Part shown: piece after piece, positions 1-10,904 of the stretch
Layout: every line of letters starts with the position of its first letter
How positions within the stretch are numbered: the first letter of the stretch is position 1
NCBI RefSeq assembly: GCF_000972845.2
Contig: NC_040016.1
Coordinates: 17,489,732 to 17,553,731, forward strand
DNA: 64,000 nt
Source of the DNA: Larimichthys crocea
Taxonomy: Eukaryota > Chordata > Actinopteri > Sciaenidae
Direction of reading: 5' to 3'
The notes under the pieces: model-generated
Seen by the model: the letters and a program-made list of their open reading frames with translations, nothing else
Told to the model about the DNA's origin: nothing
The model's database searches: none
Made by a program: the position numbers and the translations under genes

Positions 1-809
1 TACCAGGTCAGTAAAGCTGCATGTATCCTAACCACTCAACATCTCATGAGGACTCTGCGCTCCAAAGAAGCTGCTGCCTCCGTGAACATTAAAACGTGGC
101 CGACAATCATTGACACAGGTGAGATAACAAAAAGCGCCAGGTAGGACATGATTGTGCGACAGTGACCCTGGCATGCACATTACCAGGATCCTGAAACTGA
201 AGCCCAGCATTCATTTTAGTATTTACCTACTTTTGCCAGAATGTTTTATTAAAAAAAGTCCTATCCACATGCACAGGCACAAGTTCACAGGACTTTTAAT
301 ACTCCAAAATTAAACAGTCCAAAGATCAATTTTAAGACATATTTTATCTCTAAACCCACATTAGCTGTGCAAAGAAAAAGGACAATTGCAGAAATATTGT
401 GTATGTATAAATATGTGTGTCTTTTCAGTCGCTGACAGTGTCATGAATCCAATTCAAGACATAAAAACAAACACTGAAATAATCAGTTGTGGGTAAAGTT
501 AGTCACAGTGCTATCAGAAACGTTTAGATGTAGACCATGGCGGCATTAAGACAAACAGGAAATGGGACATTTCTCTGCAACACTCCAGTTATAACCAAAA
601 TTGCTCAGCAGGTAGATAAAGGCGTTGTGCACTTTTGGTTGGTCGCTCCTTGCAGCTATACTACTACTACTTTGCACAATAAATAAATAACATCTGATTC
701 TAGTAGCACTACCTGAGAGCCTTAATTGATAGTATAAAATGCATCATAAAGATTCATTTGTGCTATGTCATTATTGCTCAGTGTAATTTAATGTTTACTT
801 TGTTTGCAG
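1..809 (+). other. dip2b intron (3' part)
   Basis: No coding exon is visible. The segment ends in the acceptor TTTGCAG at 803-809, so it is the 3' part of an intron whose upstream exon lies outside the window. Confidence 0.75.
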
Positions 810-3800
810 ATGACCTCCCTCGCCGTCGGCCTCCACAGATCTATAAGCCGCCCACAGCGGAGATGATTGCTTATCTGGACTTCAGTGTGTCAACTACAGG
901 CATGCTCACTGGGGTGAAGGTGAGACTGTTTAGATTCACTTTCAAATATTGATGTTTTTGCTTTTTGCTCCCAATCCACTATCCACGTGTTGATAAGTAT
1001 ACAGCTGCTAAGCTTTGAGCTTTTACATGTCTTCCCCCCTCATTCACTGGCTCAGTGTGACAGCATGTTACAGAGAAGGGTTGGTAAACACAAAACCAGA
1101 TATTTCCCTCAGGAGTTGTTGGACACCAAAAACAGACAGAAAAGAGAGTGAATAATGGACTTGAGGGACCTTAATGTTGCTCTCTAAATGCTGGAGCAAC
1201 TGTTTGTTTGTTGTATTTTCCACATCAGCTCAAAAGGTGATGATAATGTCACTGTGTTCACATCTTGTTTCCACTCCCGCCAAACAAAGTGGCCAAAAAA
1301 AAATCTATCATGGCAGGTTTAAAACATCCTGTGAGAAGTGAGGTGAGGTGCATGCACACAAGTGGTGTGATCATTCGGTCAGGGGGAGGAAATAGCAGAG
1401 AGAGAGATCAATCATCTGAACAGACCTCTGACCTCTAACAGAATCAAGTCAACGGCAACTTTAGAAAGCTGCCAGTCTACACTGATGTTCAAAACATGCA
1501 GTGAGACATCTGTCATAGAAGAGATGCAAAGGCTTCACTTCTACCATAGGATTTTTCAAAACACATCAAGTAGGCCCGGATGGTTGGCAGGTCAGTCGAC
1601 GAGAAAAAGTGAATCACAAAATCATCCAACTTCTCAGATTTATGACATATTGATCGTCTTCCTTTGAGTTTCCTAATGCGTCTTCCTTTTTGTTGCAGAT
1701 CTCTCATGCAGCAGTCAGTGCACTGTGTCGCTCTATAAAGCTGCAGTGTGAACTGTACTCCTCTCGCCAAATAGCCATCTGCCTGGATCCTTACTGCGGT
1801 CTGGGCTTCGTCTTGTGGTGCCTCTCAAGGTACAATAAACTATCACATGCAGTTCACGCATGATATGCGTCACGGTGTTGGTCTCTTGTTGCGATGTTGC
1901 GTTGTTCCTCCCTCCGCTCATCCACTTTTACTCCTTCTTGTCCCGTCTCTCTTAGTGTTTACTCAGGTCACCAGTCCATCCTGATTCCTCCCTTCGAGTT
2001 GGAGAGCTGCTTGTCTCTGTGGCTGAGCACGCTCAGTCAGTACCGCGTCAGAGACACCTTCTGCTCTTACTCTGTCATGGAGCTCTGCACTAAAGGGCTC
2101 GGTACTCAGACTGAGTTACTCAAGGTAAGGACAGACATATATATTTATATATAGAGAGAGAATCATGGATGATTTGATCATTTTGTGTGGGTGTGTTTTA
2201 GGCCCGTGGGGTGAACCTGTCGTGTGTGCGTAGCTGTGTGGTAATAGCGGAGGAACGCCCTCGCCTCGTCCTCACACACTCCTTCTCCAAGCTGTTTAAA
2301 GACATTGGGCTGTCACCCAGAGCCGTCAGCACTGCTTTTGGTTCCAGGGTTAACCTGGCCATCTGCCTGCAGGTACACCAACCAACTTAAGCTGGCTTCA
2401 CATAGAATCACACCTTGATGAGAACCATTTGGATTTGTATGTTATTATTCTTTTGTGTATTACAGGGCACCACTGGTCCTGATCCGTGTACAGTTTATGT
2501 GGACATGAAATCCCTACGCCATGACAGGTAAGAACAGATGGATCAGTTCAAACAGGTGTCATAAAATCTCCCCTAAACCGAGCTTTGTAAGTTAAAGTTA
2601 AATTGTATTATGGCAGGCCTAGCTGAAGTTTCAGAGGTCTGATATAATAAATAATGATGAAGAATTTCTTTTTAAGCGCATAAATGATGTTGTACCTCTC
2701 CTAAATCACAATAATTCAAAATGTTATGAAGCAGTCAATGAAAGCGTTAAATGAAAACAACATCTACGGGGTGGTCGGTAGCGTAGTGGGTTAAGCGGCC
2801 GCCCCGTGTGTGGAGGCTATAGTCCTCGCTGCAGCTGGCCCCGGTTCGAATCCCGCATCGGACGGCCATTCACTGCGTGTCACTCCCCCTCTCTCTGCTT
2901 CCTGTCTATCTTCAGCTGTCCTATCATAAATGGCAAAAAAAATAATCTTGAAAAAGAAAACAACATCTATTAGATTCTCAAAAAATACATAAACTCAGCA
3001 ACTTTGGAGTGTAAGTTGATATGTGGTGGTCAGCATAGTTTGAATGATTGAATCTTATAACTTATGTATGTGACTTTTGCAGGGTGAGGCTGGTGGAGCG
3101 AGGAGCACCTCAGAGTCTTCCCCTAATGGAGTCTGGCAAGGTGAGATGTGTTTTTAATATCGATTTAGTTCCTGAATTATTTAAGTTTAAAGTTGAACAT
3201 GTTGACAGTGTATGACTCTTTTATTTATTTATTTATTTTTATCTCAAGATACTGCCAGGTGTTCGGGTGATAATCGTAAATCCAGAGACCAGAGGTCCGC
3301 TGGGTGATTCTCATCTTGGAGAGGTGAGAGGAAGCCTGCTCTCTGTTTGTGTGATGACGACGTGATGGTGTCATCATCAGGTGAAGCCTTCTTCCTCATC
3401 GTCGTGTGCTTCTCTCTCTTAGATCTGGGTGAACAGCCCTCACAGTGCAAGTGGCTACTACACCATCTATGGAGAGGAGAGTCTTCAGGCCAACCACTTC
3501 AACACTAAGCTCAGTTTCGGAGACCCGCAAACCTTGTGGGCCAGGACGGGATACTTGGGATTTGTGAAGAGGACCGAGCTGTTGGATGCCAGTGGGGGTA
3601 AATCGACACTGACAGAGCTTAGTTAGCCAGTCTTGATGAGTCCGTTATGAGATAGACTTTAAAGCAGGATCAATGTATAATGAATGAAAACAAATTTCAA
3701 TACTTCTTCTACTCTTTCTAACTCACGTTGCCTGTATCTCTCTGTTCAGATCGACATGACGCCCTGTTTGTGGTAGGCTCACTGGATGAGACCTTGGAAC

Positions 3801-4779
3801 TAAGAGGGCTGCGCTACCACCCGATCGACATTGAAACGTCAGTGTCCCGGGCTCACCGCAGTATTGCTGAGAGGTGAGAATACTCTTGATATATATACCT
3901 ATCTCACACACACTTTATTAATATTCTTAGGGAAGCTACAGATTGACTGGTCATGCCAAATGCACTAAATGCGTTAAACTGCCGCAACGGCAAAAGAAAG
4001 CATATTGTGATATATACATTTAATTACACTATACTTAAGTAGTGTAGTACTGTAGCGCTGAAATATGCACAGATCCCATTCAATGGCTATATAAAGAACA
4101 TAAAGACTGGCTTTAACTAGGTGCTAATGTTAATCTTGTCAGCGTTTTTCACATCACATTTTTTTTTTTCGACTGTAGGAGCAGAAAGATGTGTAAATCA
4201 CAAACCCTGCGCGATGCAATTAACAGTTCAAGGTGTCACTGAAACTACAAAAAGATGACCACATACTAAAGTAATGGGGGAGGGAAATGTCTGTCTTGCC
4301 GAGAGTTACATGAGAAGATCAATACCACTCTCGTTTCTAGATGTTAATGGGAAGCTACAGCGAGCACCTGATAAGCTTCAGTCCTTGTCTGTTTAACCAC
4401 AACTTGACATTTTTATTCTTTGTTTGGTGTACAAACATAAAGAGTGGTGTCAATTCCCCCAAAATGTCAAACTATTCCTTGTTGTTCTTGACTGTATTCT
4501 CACCTCGTTCTTGTCCCCCCACACAGTGCTGTCTTTACATGGACCAATCTACTGGTTGTGGTGTCTGAGCTTTGTGGTTCAGAGCAGGATGCACTGGACC
4601 TGGTGCCTCTGATAACCAACGTGGTCCTTGAGGAGCACCACCTCATCGTGGGTGTGGTGGTTATTGTGGACCCCGGGGTTATTCCCATCAACTCCAGAGG
4701 AGAGAAGCAACGCATGCACCTCCGTGACTCCTTCCTCGCTGACCAGCTGGATCCCATCTATGTCGCTTACAACATGTGA
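810..4779 (+). CDS. dip2b: Disco-interacting protein 2 homolog B, 3' part (10 last coding exons)
   Basis: Exons with matching phases: 810-919, 1699-1829, 1956-2124, 2202-2372, 2466-2527, 3083-3140, 3249-3323, 3423-3597, 3750-3873, 4527-4779 (TGA). All introns are GT-AG. They encode about 442 C-terminal residues; the start is outside the window. The product is the second adenylate-forming (AMP-binding) domain of a DIP2 protein. Visible motifs are the Ser/Thr-rich phosphate loop STTGMLTGVK (exon 1 of this set), RTGYLGFV (A7-like) and DETLELRGLRYHPIDIE (A8-like). The C-terminus QLDPIYVAYNM is characteristic of DIP2. DIP2 proteins have been linked to acyl-CoA/diacylglycerol metabolism and neuronal morphology; that is family knowledge. 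DIP2A, B and C are very similar. I chose B because atf1 and scn8a follow, as in human 12q13. No frameshift or stop is seen. Confidence 0.93.
2767..2955 (+). mobile_element. tRNA-derived SINE with 14-bp target-site duplication
   Basis: The element has a Pol III A-box-like TAGCGTAGTGGG (2779-2790) and a B box GGTTCGAATCC (2843-2853), a tRNA-unrelated body, and an A-rich 3' tail. It is flanked by perfect direct repeats GAAAACAACATCTA at 2753-2766 and 2956-2969, the mark of LINE-driven insertion. It sits in the dip2b intron in the sense orientation. The exact SINE family is not assigned. Confidence 0.9.
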
Positions 4780-7039
4780 GGTGTTGTGATGGTCCTGGTC
4801 CTTGTTTAGCCATCATCCACAGTCTATGGCGCTGGCAGATGGTAAAATGGAAAAAAAGCATGAACCACATGTATTGCCACCCAGCACTGTGTGACACCAG
4901 CATCTCTTGGCTACTGCATGTCTGTGATTTGCCAGGTTTGGAGTTGTTCACTGTGTTTTATAGATAGATTTTTGCGAATTGGGACGGAAGCAACATGTAG
5001 AGCTTATGGCAAAGACAAAAAAAAAAGCCCCTGTTGCTGCCCTGTTTTATGGGGAAAAGACAAAACCACACACACAACAGGACCACTGCGTTATTTCTGT
5101 ATTAATGTCTTTGTGAAAATCCATCTTCCTCTTCTGTACCTCTGTACAAACCTCCTAAAACACTTCCCCTTGTGTGTGTTTACACAGAATCCACAAGCTA
5201 AAACACTTCTATTGAAATATTTTTTACATGCAGCTTTCAATCAAACGCACACAATGCACGTGCTGTCATTCCTCACTAACATGGACGAATAAAAGAGGGC
5301 AGAGGAAAGCAAAACATTATTCAAGTAGCCAATCTCAGTCTGTGTGCATTATTTAGAACGTTTATTTTGTCCCATGATGATGAAGCCAAATAGATTTTTC
5401 CTGCCCTAATATATTTCCTGCCTTATAAAACTTCAGCCATACATTCCTATATTAATTTTTAATAAATCTGTTATAAATTCTCCTTTTGGTTTTGACTAGT
5501 AGTGGAAGCCCTGACAGATATCCAAAGGGATTAAAATAAAAGAGGAAAGAGGCCATATTCTGTACTGTACCTATAAAGGCCTGTTGTATTTTAGATACTG
5601 TATGTTACTGTATAGATATTTTTAATTGTATAAATGTATAAATGCTTGACTTGTCTCTCTCAGTCGATGGTTTCTGGATAGTCAACCCAGCTGGGAGATG
5701 ACAACAGTAGCAGAAAGAAGATTGTAAATAAGATTTAACAGTTTTGACAGTACTTTTGAAGTGGAATATTAGTCGTATAATGGAGGGTAACGATGAATAA
5801 CTTCAAAGCATTGTTAGTCAGGATAGATTTAACATTGCACTTTCTCAAATGTCTATTTTATTATAACAATGAGGCATTATAACTAACGGTTCAGGAGCAA
5901 ATATTATTCTTAGGATTCTTCCTTGAGGAGCTTTGAGAGTTTACTGGGAGGGCTATCACTGTTAATGCCAGGGACTTTTCCTGTCGGCCCATTTAAAAAA
6001 ACAAAAAAACTGGTGTAAGGAAAAAAGGCTAAAACCAATATCATGACTGTTTTCAGGCTACCAGGTTATTTTGTACAAAAGATAAGTTCACAACCGTTCA
6101 TCTAATATACATTGCCAATGTACTTTGTATTGCTGAAGAGTCATAGCCCCTCTCCGTTTTGTATTGCATAACAGAGCAAGTGTTCCCTTTCCCCCTTCCT
6201 CTCCACACTCATTCGAACCGTGTTTTGTCTTTGTGCAACGCTGTAAAAAAAAATTACTTTGAATAATCCCAACAGGATTCTTGTTGGTACTGTAAATCTG
6301 TAGTCAATAGAGGCAAGTCATCATGTATCTGGGTTATTTTTCTGTGTTCAGTCACTGGATTTAAAAGCACTTGTGAATGCACTTGCAAAGCTGAGCCACA
6401 TCTAAAACCCGCCACAGCGCCTAACCCTTGATTGGCAAGTAAAGTAATCGTATGAACAAAATAAAGGGTAAAAAAAATAAAATATTTGCATTAAGATGTA
6501 TTTGCAAAATGTATTTGGTTTTCTGGTATCTTGTGCGTTCCTTGTGCTCCTTGCCATAATTTATAGGTTCTTTGTACTGGATTATACTGTATTTCAGTGA
6601 TGAACCCTAAATGTCAACATGTAAATATATATATTTTTTGTCCCATTTTAACACTCGATCATGCCAAACACACGATATTGGAAAGATGTTTAATCATTTC
6701 AAAGTAAACAGGATCCATTGAATTACTGCACTTTGCACTGGTGGTACGTACAGCAGGTTTCTAATGTGTGGACTGATTAATTAATTGAACTATCCCCCCC
6801 ACTTCATCTTACATTAAATGTGTTAATAATTTTACAAATGTAATGCTTGACATTTGGTTTTAGCCCGGTTTTTAAGACCACCTAGGAAAAAAAAAAATAA
6901 TAATAAAAGCACTTCATCTTAGCTTTAACATTGCATCATACGTTTGCAGCAGAATGTTTGCATGACTCAGCCAAGCACAAGAAGAAATCAGCTTGAGGCA
7001 CTTATCATCTCGAGGCACAAGTGGGGGAGACACACACAA

Positions 7040-7075
<36 letters not shown>

Positions 7076-7790
7076 CACAACACACCCCATATATATATAT
7101 AGTATATATATATAGATGATATATATATGGATGGAGCTGTATATTCAGGGAACAAAACTCATAACACAGGGATGGACCAGGTGGTCCCTTGGTGCAATCT
7201 GTGAATAATACCCATAAAATGTAGACGTTTGTCAAACAAATCTTGTAATTAAAGCAGACCTTGCAAACCTAATCAGCAAAAAGAGGGGGTTACTGACGAC
7301 CAGTGTCCATCTACCATCTACCTGCTTCGCTGGAAAGTTTACGAGGGCTTCCTTTGGTTTCTGCTCTAACACACTATGCAATCCTAATGACGGTGCAATT
7401 TAATTTCAAAGCTTGCACAGTCTGGTGAAATATACATGATGCTTATACATTTTTGTAATAACAAAGAACAGAGGACTGACAAAATTTAACCAGTAGTGTA
7501 CTTAAGACTGTATTAATCTATCTTGAGTTGTTCTATCAATATTTTGTGTATGCACTCTTGGTATGTTGTATATTAATTATTTGGTGAATTCTAACCTGCT
7601 TCATGAGCGTGTGATCCACTGATGAAACTTTTATGTTTTAACTAAGAAATCAAGAAAGAAAGTTAGGAAATCAAGGTGGTACACCCATTCCCATTTTTTT
7701 TCTCATTTATTTTCTATTTTGGTTTGTTGTACTTTGTTTTATACTTCATGTAAAAGTAATACAGAATAAACAAAAGCATTTAATCATTCC
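4780..7790 (+). other. dip2b: dip2b 3' untranslated region (extent uncertain)
   Basis: This is non-coding sequence directly after the stop codon. Candidate poly(A) signals AATAAA lie at 5461, 5535, 6460 and 7765. Mammalian DIP2B has a long 3' UTR, so an end near 6.5 or 7.8 kb is plausible. From 5328 on, the sequence is repeated in inverse orientation downstream. A CA microsatellite (about 7040-7072) and TA runs (7090-7128) are embedded. Confidence 0.5.
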
Positions 7791-9950
7791 AGGTGTCCTG
7801 ATACATGATTTATGAGCTTTAAGCTGAAACTTACCTTATATCGTTAACTCATTATTACACAACTTGCATCCTTACATTGAGAGCATGTTTGAGAATTTGT
7901 CATAATGGACAGGGAAAAGATTTCTTTGTCACAAAATAAGAAAATTTTAACTTCAACTAACATTTTTGCATTATTCGCGAAAAACTGCAAAAAATCTCTC
8001 ATAGGAATGAATGGGAAACCCAAAAAGAAATAAAAAATTTAACAGATATTTTCAACAATAAACTGCTCTGGCATACTTTCACCGAGAGACTTCATTTAAA
8101 CTTTAAAATGTAGATACTCTTGCCTTCTCTTCATTGATTCACTACACTCATCGACAGCCACACAACCGTTTTTAAACTATCAAGGCTTAAAGTTGAGCAG
8201 GTTTTTAGTCAAATTTCTGGGTTTATAATGGATGTGTATTGTGCGGAATGTCTGCCCTAGAATGGATGACATCATCAGCTAGAGTGAGGAGGCGAGAAAA
8301 AAAAATCAGTGAAAAATAAAACGTCGACTACCGTGGCCTCAAATGCCCCACTACAGACATTTATACATAGAAACATAGGAAAATTTGTCTTCTCACTCAC
8401 ATTCGTCTGCTAAAGCTGTCAGCCTTATAGTTTTGGCATAACACACAAAGATGCGCCAGCAACACCCATTCACAGACTGCCATGTTAAATAGTAAGTAAG
8501 TAAGTAACGCTTCTTTAAATCGCTCTAAAGGTCACATTTCTTCACTTTATCAGCACAAAATAACTATGTAGGCGTTCAGGAAGGGCTCAGGATGCTCCCA
8601 GTGATTTCGGTTCAATGATTGGAAATACGGTTTGGCCAGAAATCCTTCCTGTTCGAGGGGTGGTCTCAGCATTTTCTCTCTCTCTCTGTCAGCATTTCCA
8701 ACTGACATTCTAACAGGTGCAGTAACTGCTCGGCTGATTAGGGCCGGCAGTTGGTCCTGGTTGCTTGGCAACCTCAAGCCTGCCTGAAGGAGGAGAGAGG
8801 GGAGGGGCTATTTTCAAAATAAGAGTCCCTTCAAAATAAGACTTTTCTCATTGTAGTAAAGACAAGATAACATTGCTAACATTTGTGGCTAATGCTAGAA
8901 TTAGTGGCTAGCGCGTTAACGCTAGCTGCTCATGTGTGTAAATAAACATGTTAAAAATGACTATTTGAGGTGTGCTTTTTGAATACAGACCCCCGGCAAC
9001 AGCCCACTCGTCACTCCCAAAATTTCTGTGGGAATTTTCTAGTTAGTATTATTATTGATCCATTACAATGTTAGCAGATTATTAATACTTTAATTTATAA
9101 CCATGTCTTGGAATGGAAAACCTTTGGTAGCACTCCTTCTTACATGGCGGGAGTAGCAGTCTGTTGCTGAAGAAGCTGTTTTAAGGCCACCATAGTGTCA
9201 TGCAGGGGGTGTGAGGAGTTGTTCATGATGGGTCTCAGCATATACTTATACACTGTATAAATGATAATATGAGGATTGTGTGTAAAAGTGACACATCAAG
9301 TCAAGTCAAGTCAACTTTATTATCAGTGCTGCCATATGTACAGGACATACAGAGAATTGAAATTCCATTTCCCTCTTATCCTGGCGCAAACAGCAATAAA
9401 CATGAAATATATAAAATATAAGTCAAAGATGTTAAAAAAAATATACAGTATATACAAGCTAAAAGACATCCAAGAAAAGACAGTGGCAAATTTGGAAGAT
9501 ATAATAGTAGTATACTAGTAAATAGTATGAACAGAATGAACAATATAAACAAAAACAACAGTCTAACAGTATCAGTATGTGTATACACGGCATGTTTGGT
9601 AGTAGTATCAGAATCAGAAACAGAATCAGAATCAGAATCAGAATCGCTTTATTGGCCAGGTGTGTGTACACGCACGAGGAATTTGACTCCGGTTCACTTT
9701 GCTCTAAATTGTACATACATACTTATAGACATAAGTACAGTTTAAAAGACAAGCATAACATAAAAAAAAAACATGAAACATAAATATAAAAAATAACTAT
9801 ATACATATTTGAAAGGTGTGCATAAATATAGATATATATATATGTGTATCTATCTACAGACATTGTAAACTGGATAAAGGACTGATGATAGTGCAGTGGT
9901 GCAGGTGGTGGAATAAATATGGTTTCTACAAACGGTTGTGTTCTCTACAT
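5328..9950 (+). repeat. Left arm of a giant inverted repeat (about 4.6 kb)
   Basis: The reverse complement of this segment is found at 10905-15457. I checked sample stretches along the arm. The outer end CCAATCT..GTCTGTGTGCATT at 5328 pairs with 15457. The stretch GCTCGGCTGATTAGGGCCGG near 8727 pairs with about 12097. The inner end GGTTGTGTTCTCTACAT at 9934-9950 pairs with 10905-10921. In a stretch of about 110 bp (near 6355 against 14450) I counted about seven differences, mostly single-base indels. The arm includes most of the presumed dip2b 3' UTR and several interspersed repeats. Confidence 0.95.
9290..9730 (+). mobile_element. Two LINE-type 3' tails (AAGTC and AGAATC repeats)
   Basis: Two sequences typical of abundant teleost non-LTR retroelement 3' ends lie side by side. 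One starts with TCAAGTCAAGTCAAGTCAAC (9297 on) followed by TTTATTATCAG. The other has AGAATCAGAATCAGAATCGC (about 9630) followed by TTTATTGGCCAGG. Short tandem 3' tails are a feature of CR1/L2-like LINEs. The same pair is mirrored at about 11130-11550 in the right arm. Family assignment is from memory and approximate. Confidence 0.6.
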
Positions 9951-10323
9951 TAGGGATATAATCGGATTTATTATTATTTAGTATCATTTAACTGCTGGCT
10001 GGTGTATGCCATATAACTACAAATTCTTGACATTATGTATCTACAAGATCATTAGTTAATTTAGTATAAAAAAGTATTCAAAATAACATTAGAAATATTA
10101 AGAATCAGGTTGTCTCGAATAGTTTGAAGAAGACCGCATCAATAAACACAAACGTTATTATGACTATCAACACATTAACTCAAAACTTTCCTCTCTTTAA
10201 GGCCAACGTCAGAAGTGGCAGGTATCCAGAATCCAATCCTTGTTTGTGGGTTTGTTTGTTTACATTTTCATGATCTGGATTATCAGTAACGAATCATTTT
10301 ATTCTTTTTATTTGCTACTCTAG

Positions 10324-10380
10324 TCAGAAGAAGACAAGCAGTTACAAGAGGACCTGGAGATGATGGTGGAGAGACTGAGC
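10324..10380 (+). pseudogene. psmd2: Orphan exon of 26S proteasome subunit PSMD2 (Rpn1)
   Basis: The 57-nt open segment encodes SEEDKQLQEDLEMMVERLS. This closely matches the N-terminal region of vertebrate PSMD2, the non-ATPase base subunit Rpn1 of the 26S proteasome. It is flanked by a good acceptor (TTTGCTACTCTAG, 10311-10323) and donor (GTACGTATC, 10381), both phase 0, so it is a genomic exon and not a retrocopy. No neighbouring psmd2 exon is seen; the N gap starts 54 bp downstream. It is either a fragment of a displaced or duplicated gene or a misassembled piece of the true psmd2 locus. Confidence 0.7.
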
Positions 10381-10433
10381 GTACGTATCAGATTTGTTTG
10401 TTTTCCCCGCGTCGTGGTGTAAAAGGCCGTCCA

Positions 10434-10443
10434 NNNNNNNNNN
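10434..10443. other. Assembly gap (10 N)
   Basis: Ten N characters lie within the spacer of the inverted repeat. Sequence on the two sides may not be truly adjacent. Confidence 0.99.
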
Positions 10444-10499
10444 AAAAAAATAACACTACACTGCATATCTGTCGTATTATTATTGTACATTATAATTTT

Positions 10500-10690
10500 T
10501 TGTATATATGTATATATATGTAGATTATATATATATAATATATATATATATATAATATATATATAATATGTGTGTGTGTGTGTGTGTGTGTGTGTTGTAT
10601 GTATATATATGATGTATGTATATATATATAGTATATATGTGTGTGTGTGTATATGTGTATACATACATATGTATATATGTGTGTGTGTGC
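10500..10690. repeat. TA/GT compound microsatellite
   Basis: Runs of TATATA and a (GT)n tract at about 10567-10594, with more GT at 10640-10690, form low-complexity sequence next to the gap. Open frames here are repeat artefacts. Confidence 0.9.
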
Positions 10691-10904
10691 GTGGCGTGTA
10701 ATGTGTATGATAACTTTGATCGTAATGTGTGGAAGTCCTTGACAGTCAGAGAGTAGAGAGCCGGGTTGATCAGGGCCACTTTGCTGCCTGTTGGAAAACA
10801 ACTGTTTCTGTTTTAACTCGGAAACGTCAGTGCCGGTTGGGAGTAGTAGTCTGCGAGGCTGAAAATATATGTGTATATATATAATATTATATATACCATA
10901 CCTC

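Larger units (their letters stand above)
9951..10904. other. Spacer of the inverted repeat, with assembly gap
   Basis: This stretch of about 954 bp is not mirrored in either arm. It holds a psmd2-like exon (10324-10380), ten N bases (10434-10443), TA/GT microsatellites (about 10500-10690) and about 200 bp of unassigned sequence up to the right arm. The N gap and the foreign exon make the join doubtful. Confidence 0.85.

Noticed and set aside
10700..10870. Minus-strand exon-like segment (VALINPALYSLTVKDFH) after a good acceptor TTTCCAACAG
   Set aside because: No protein family recognised and no convincing donor; it lies next to the gap and in doubtful assembly. Left as unassigned sequence in the spacer.
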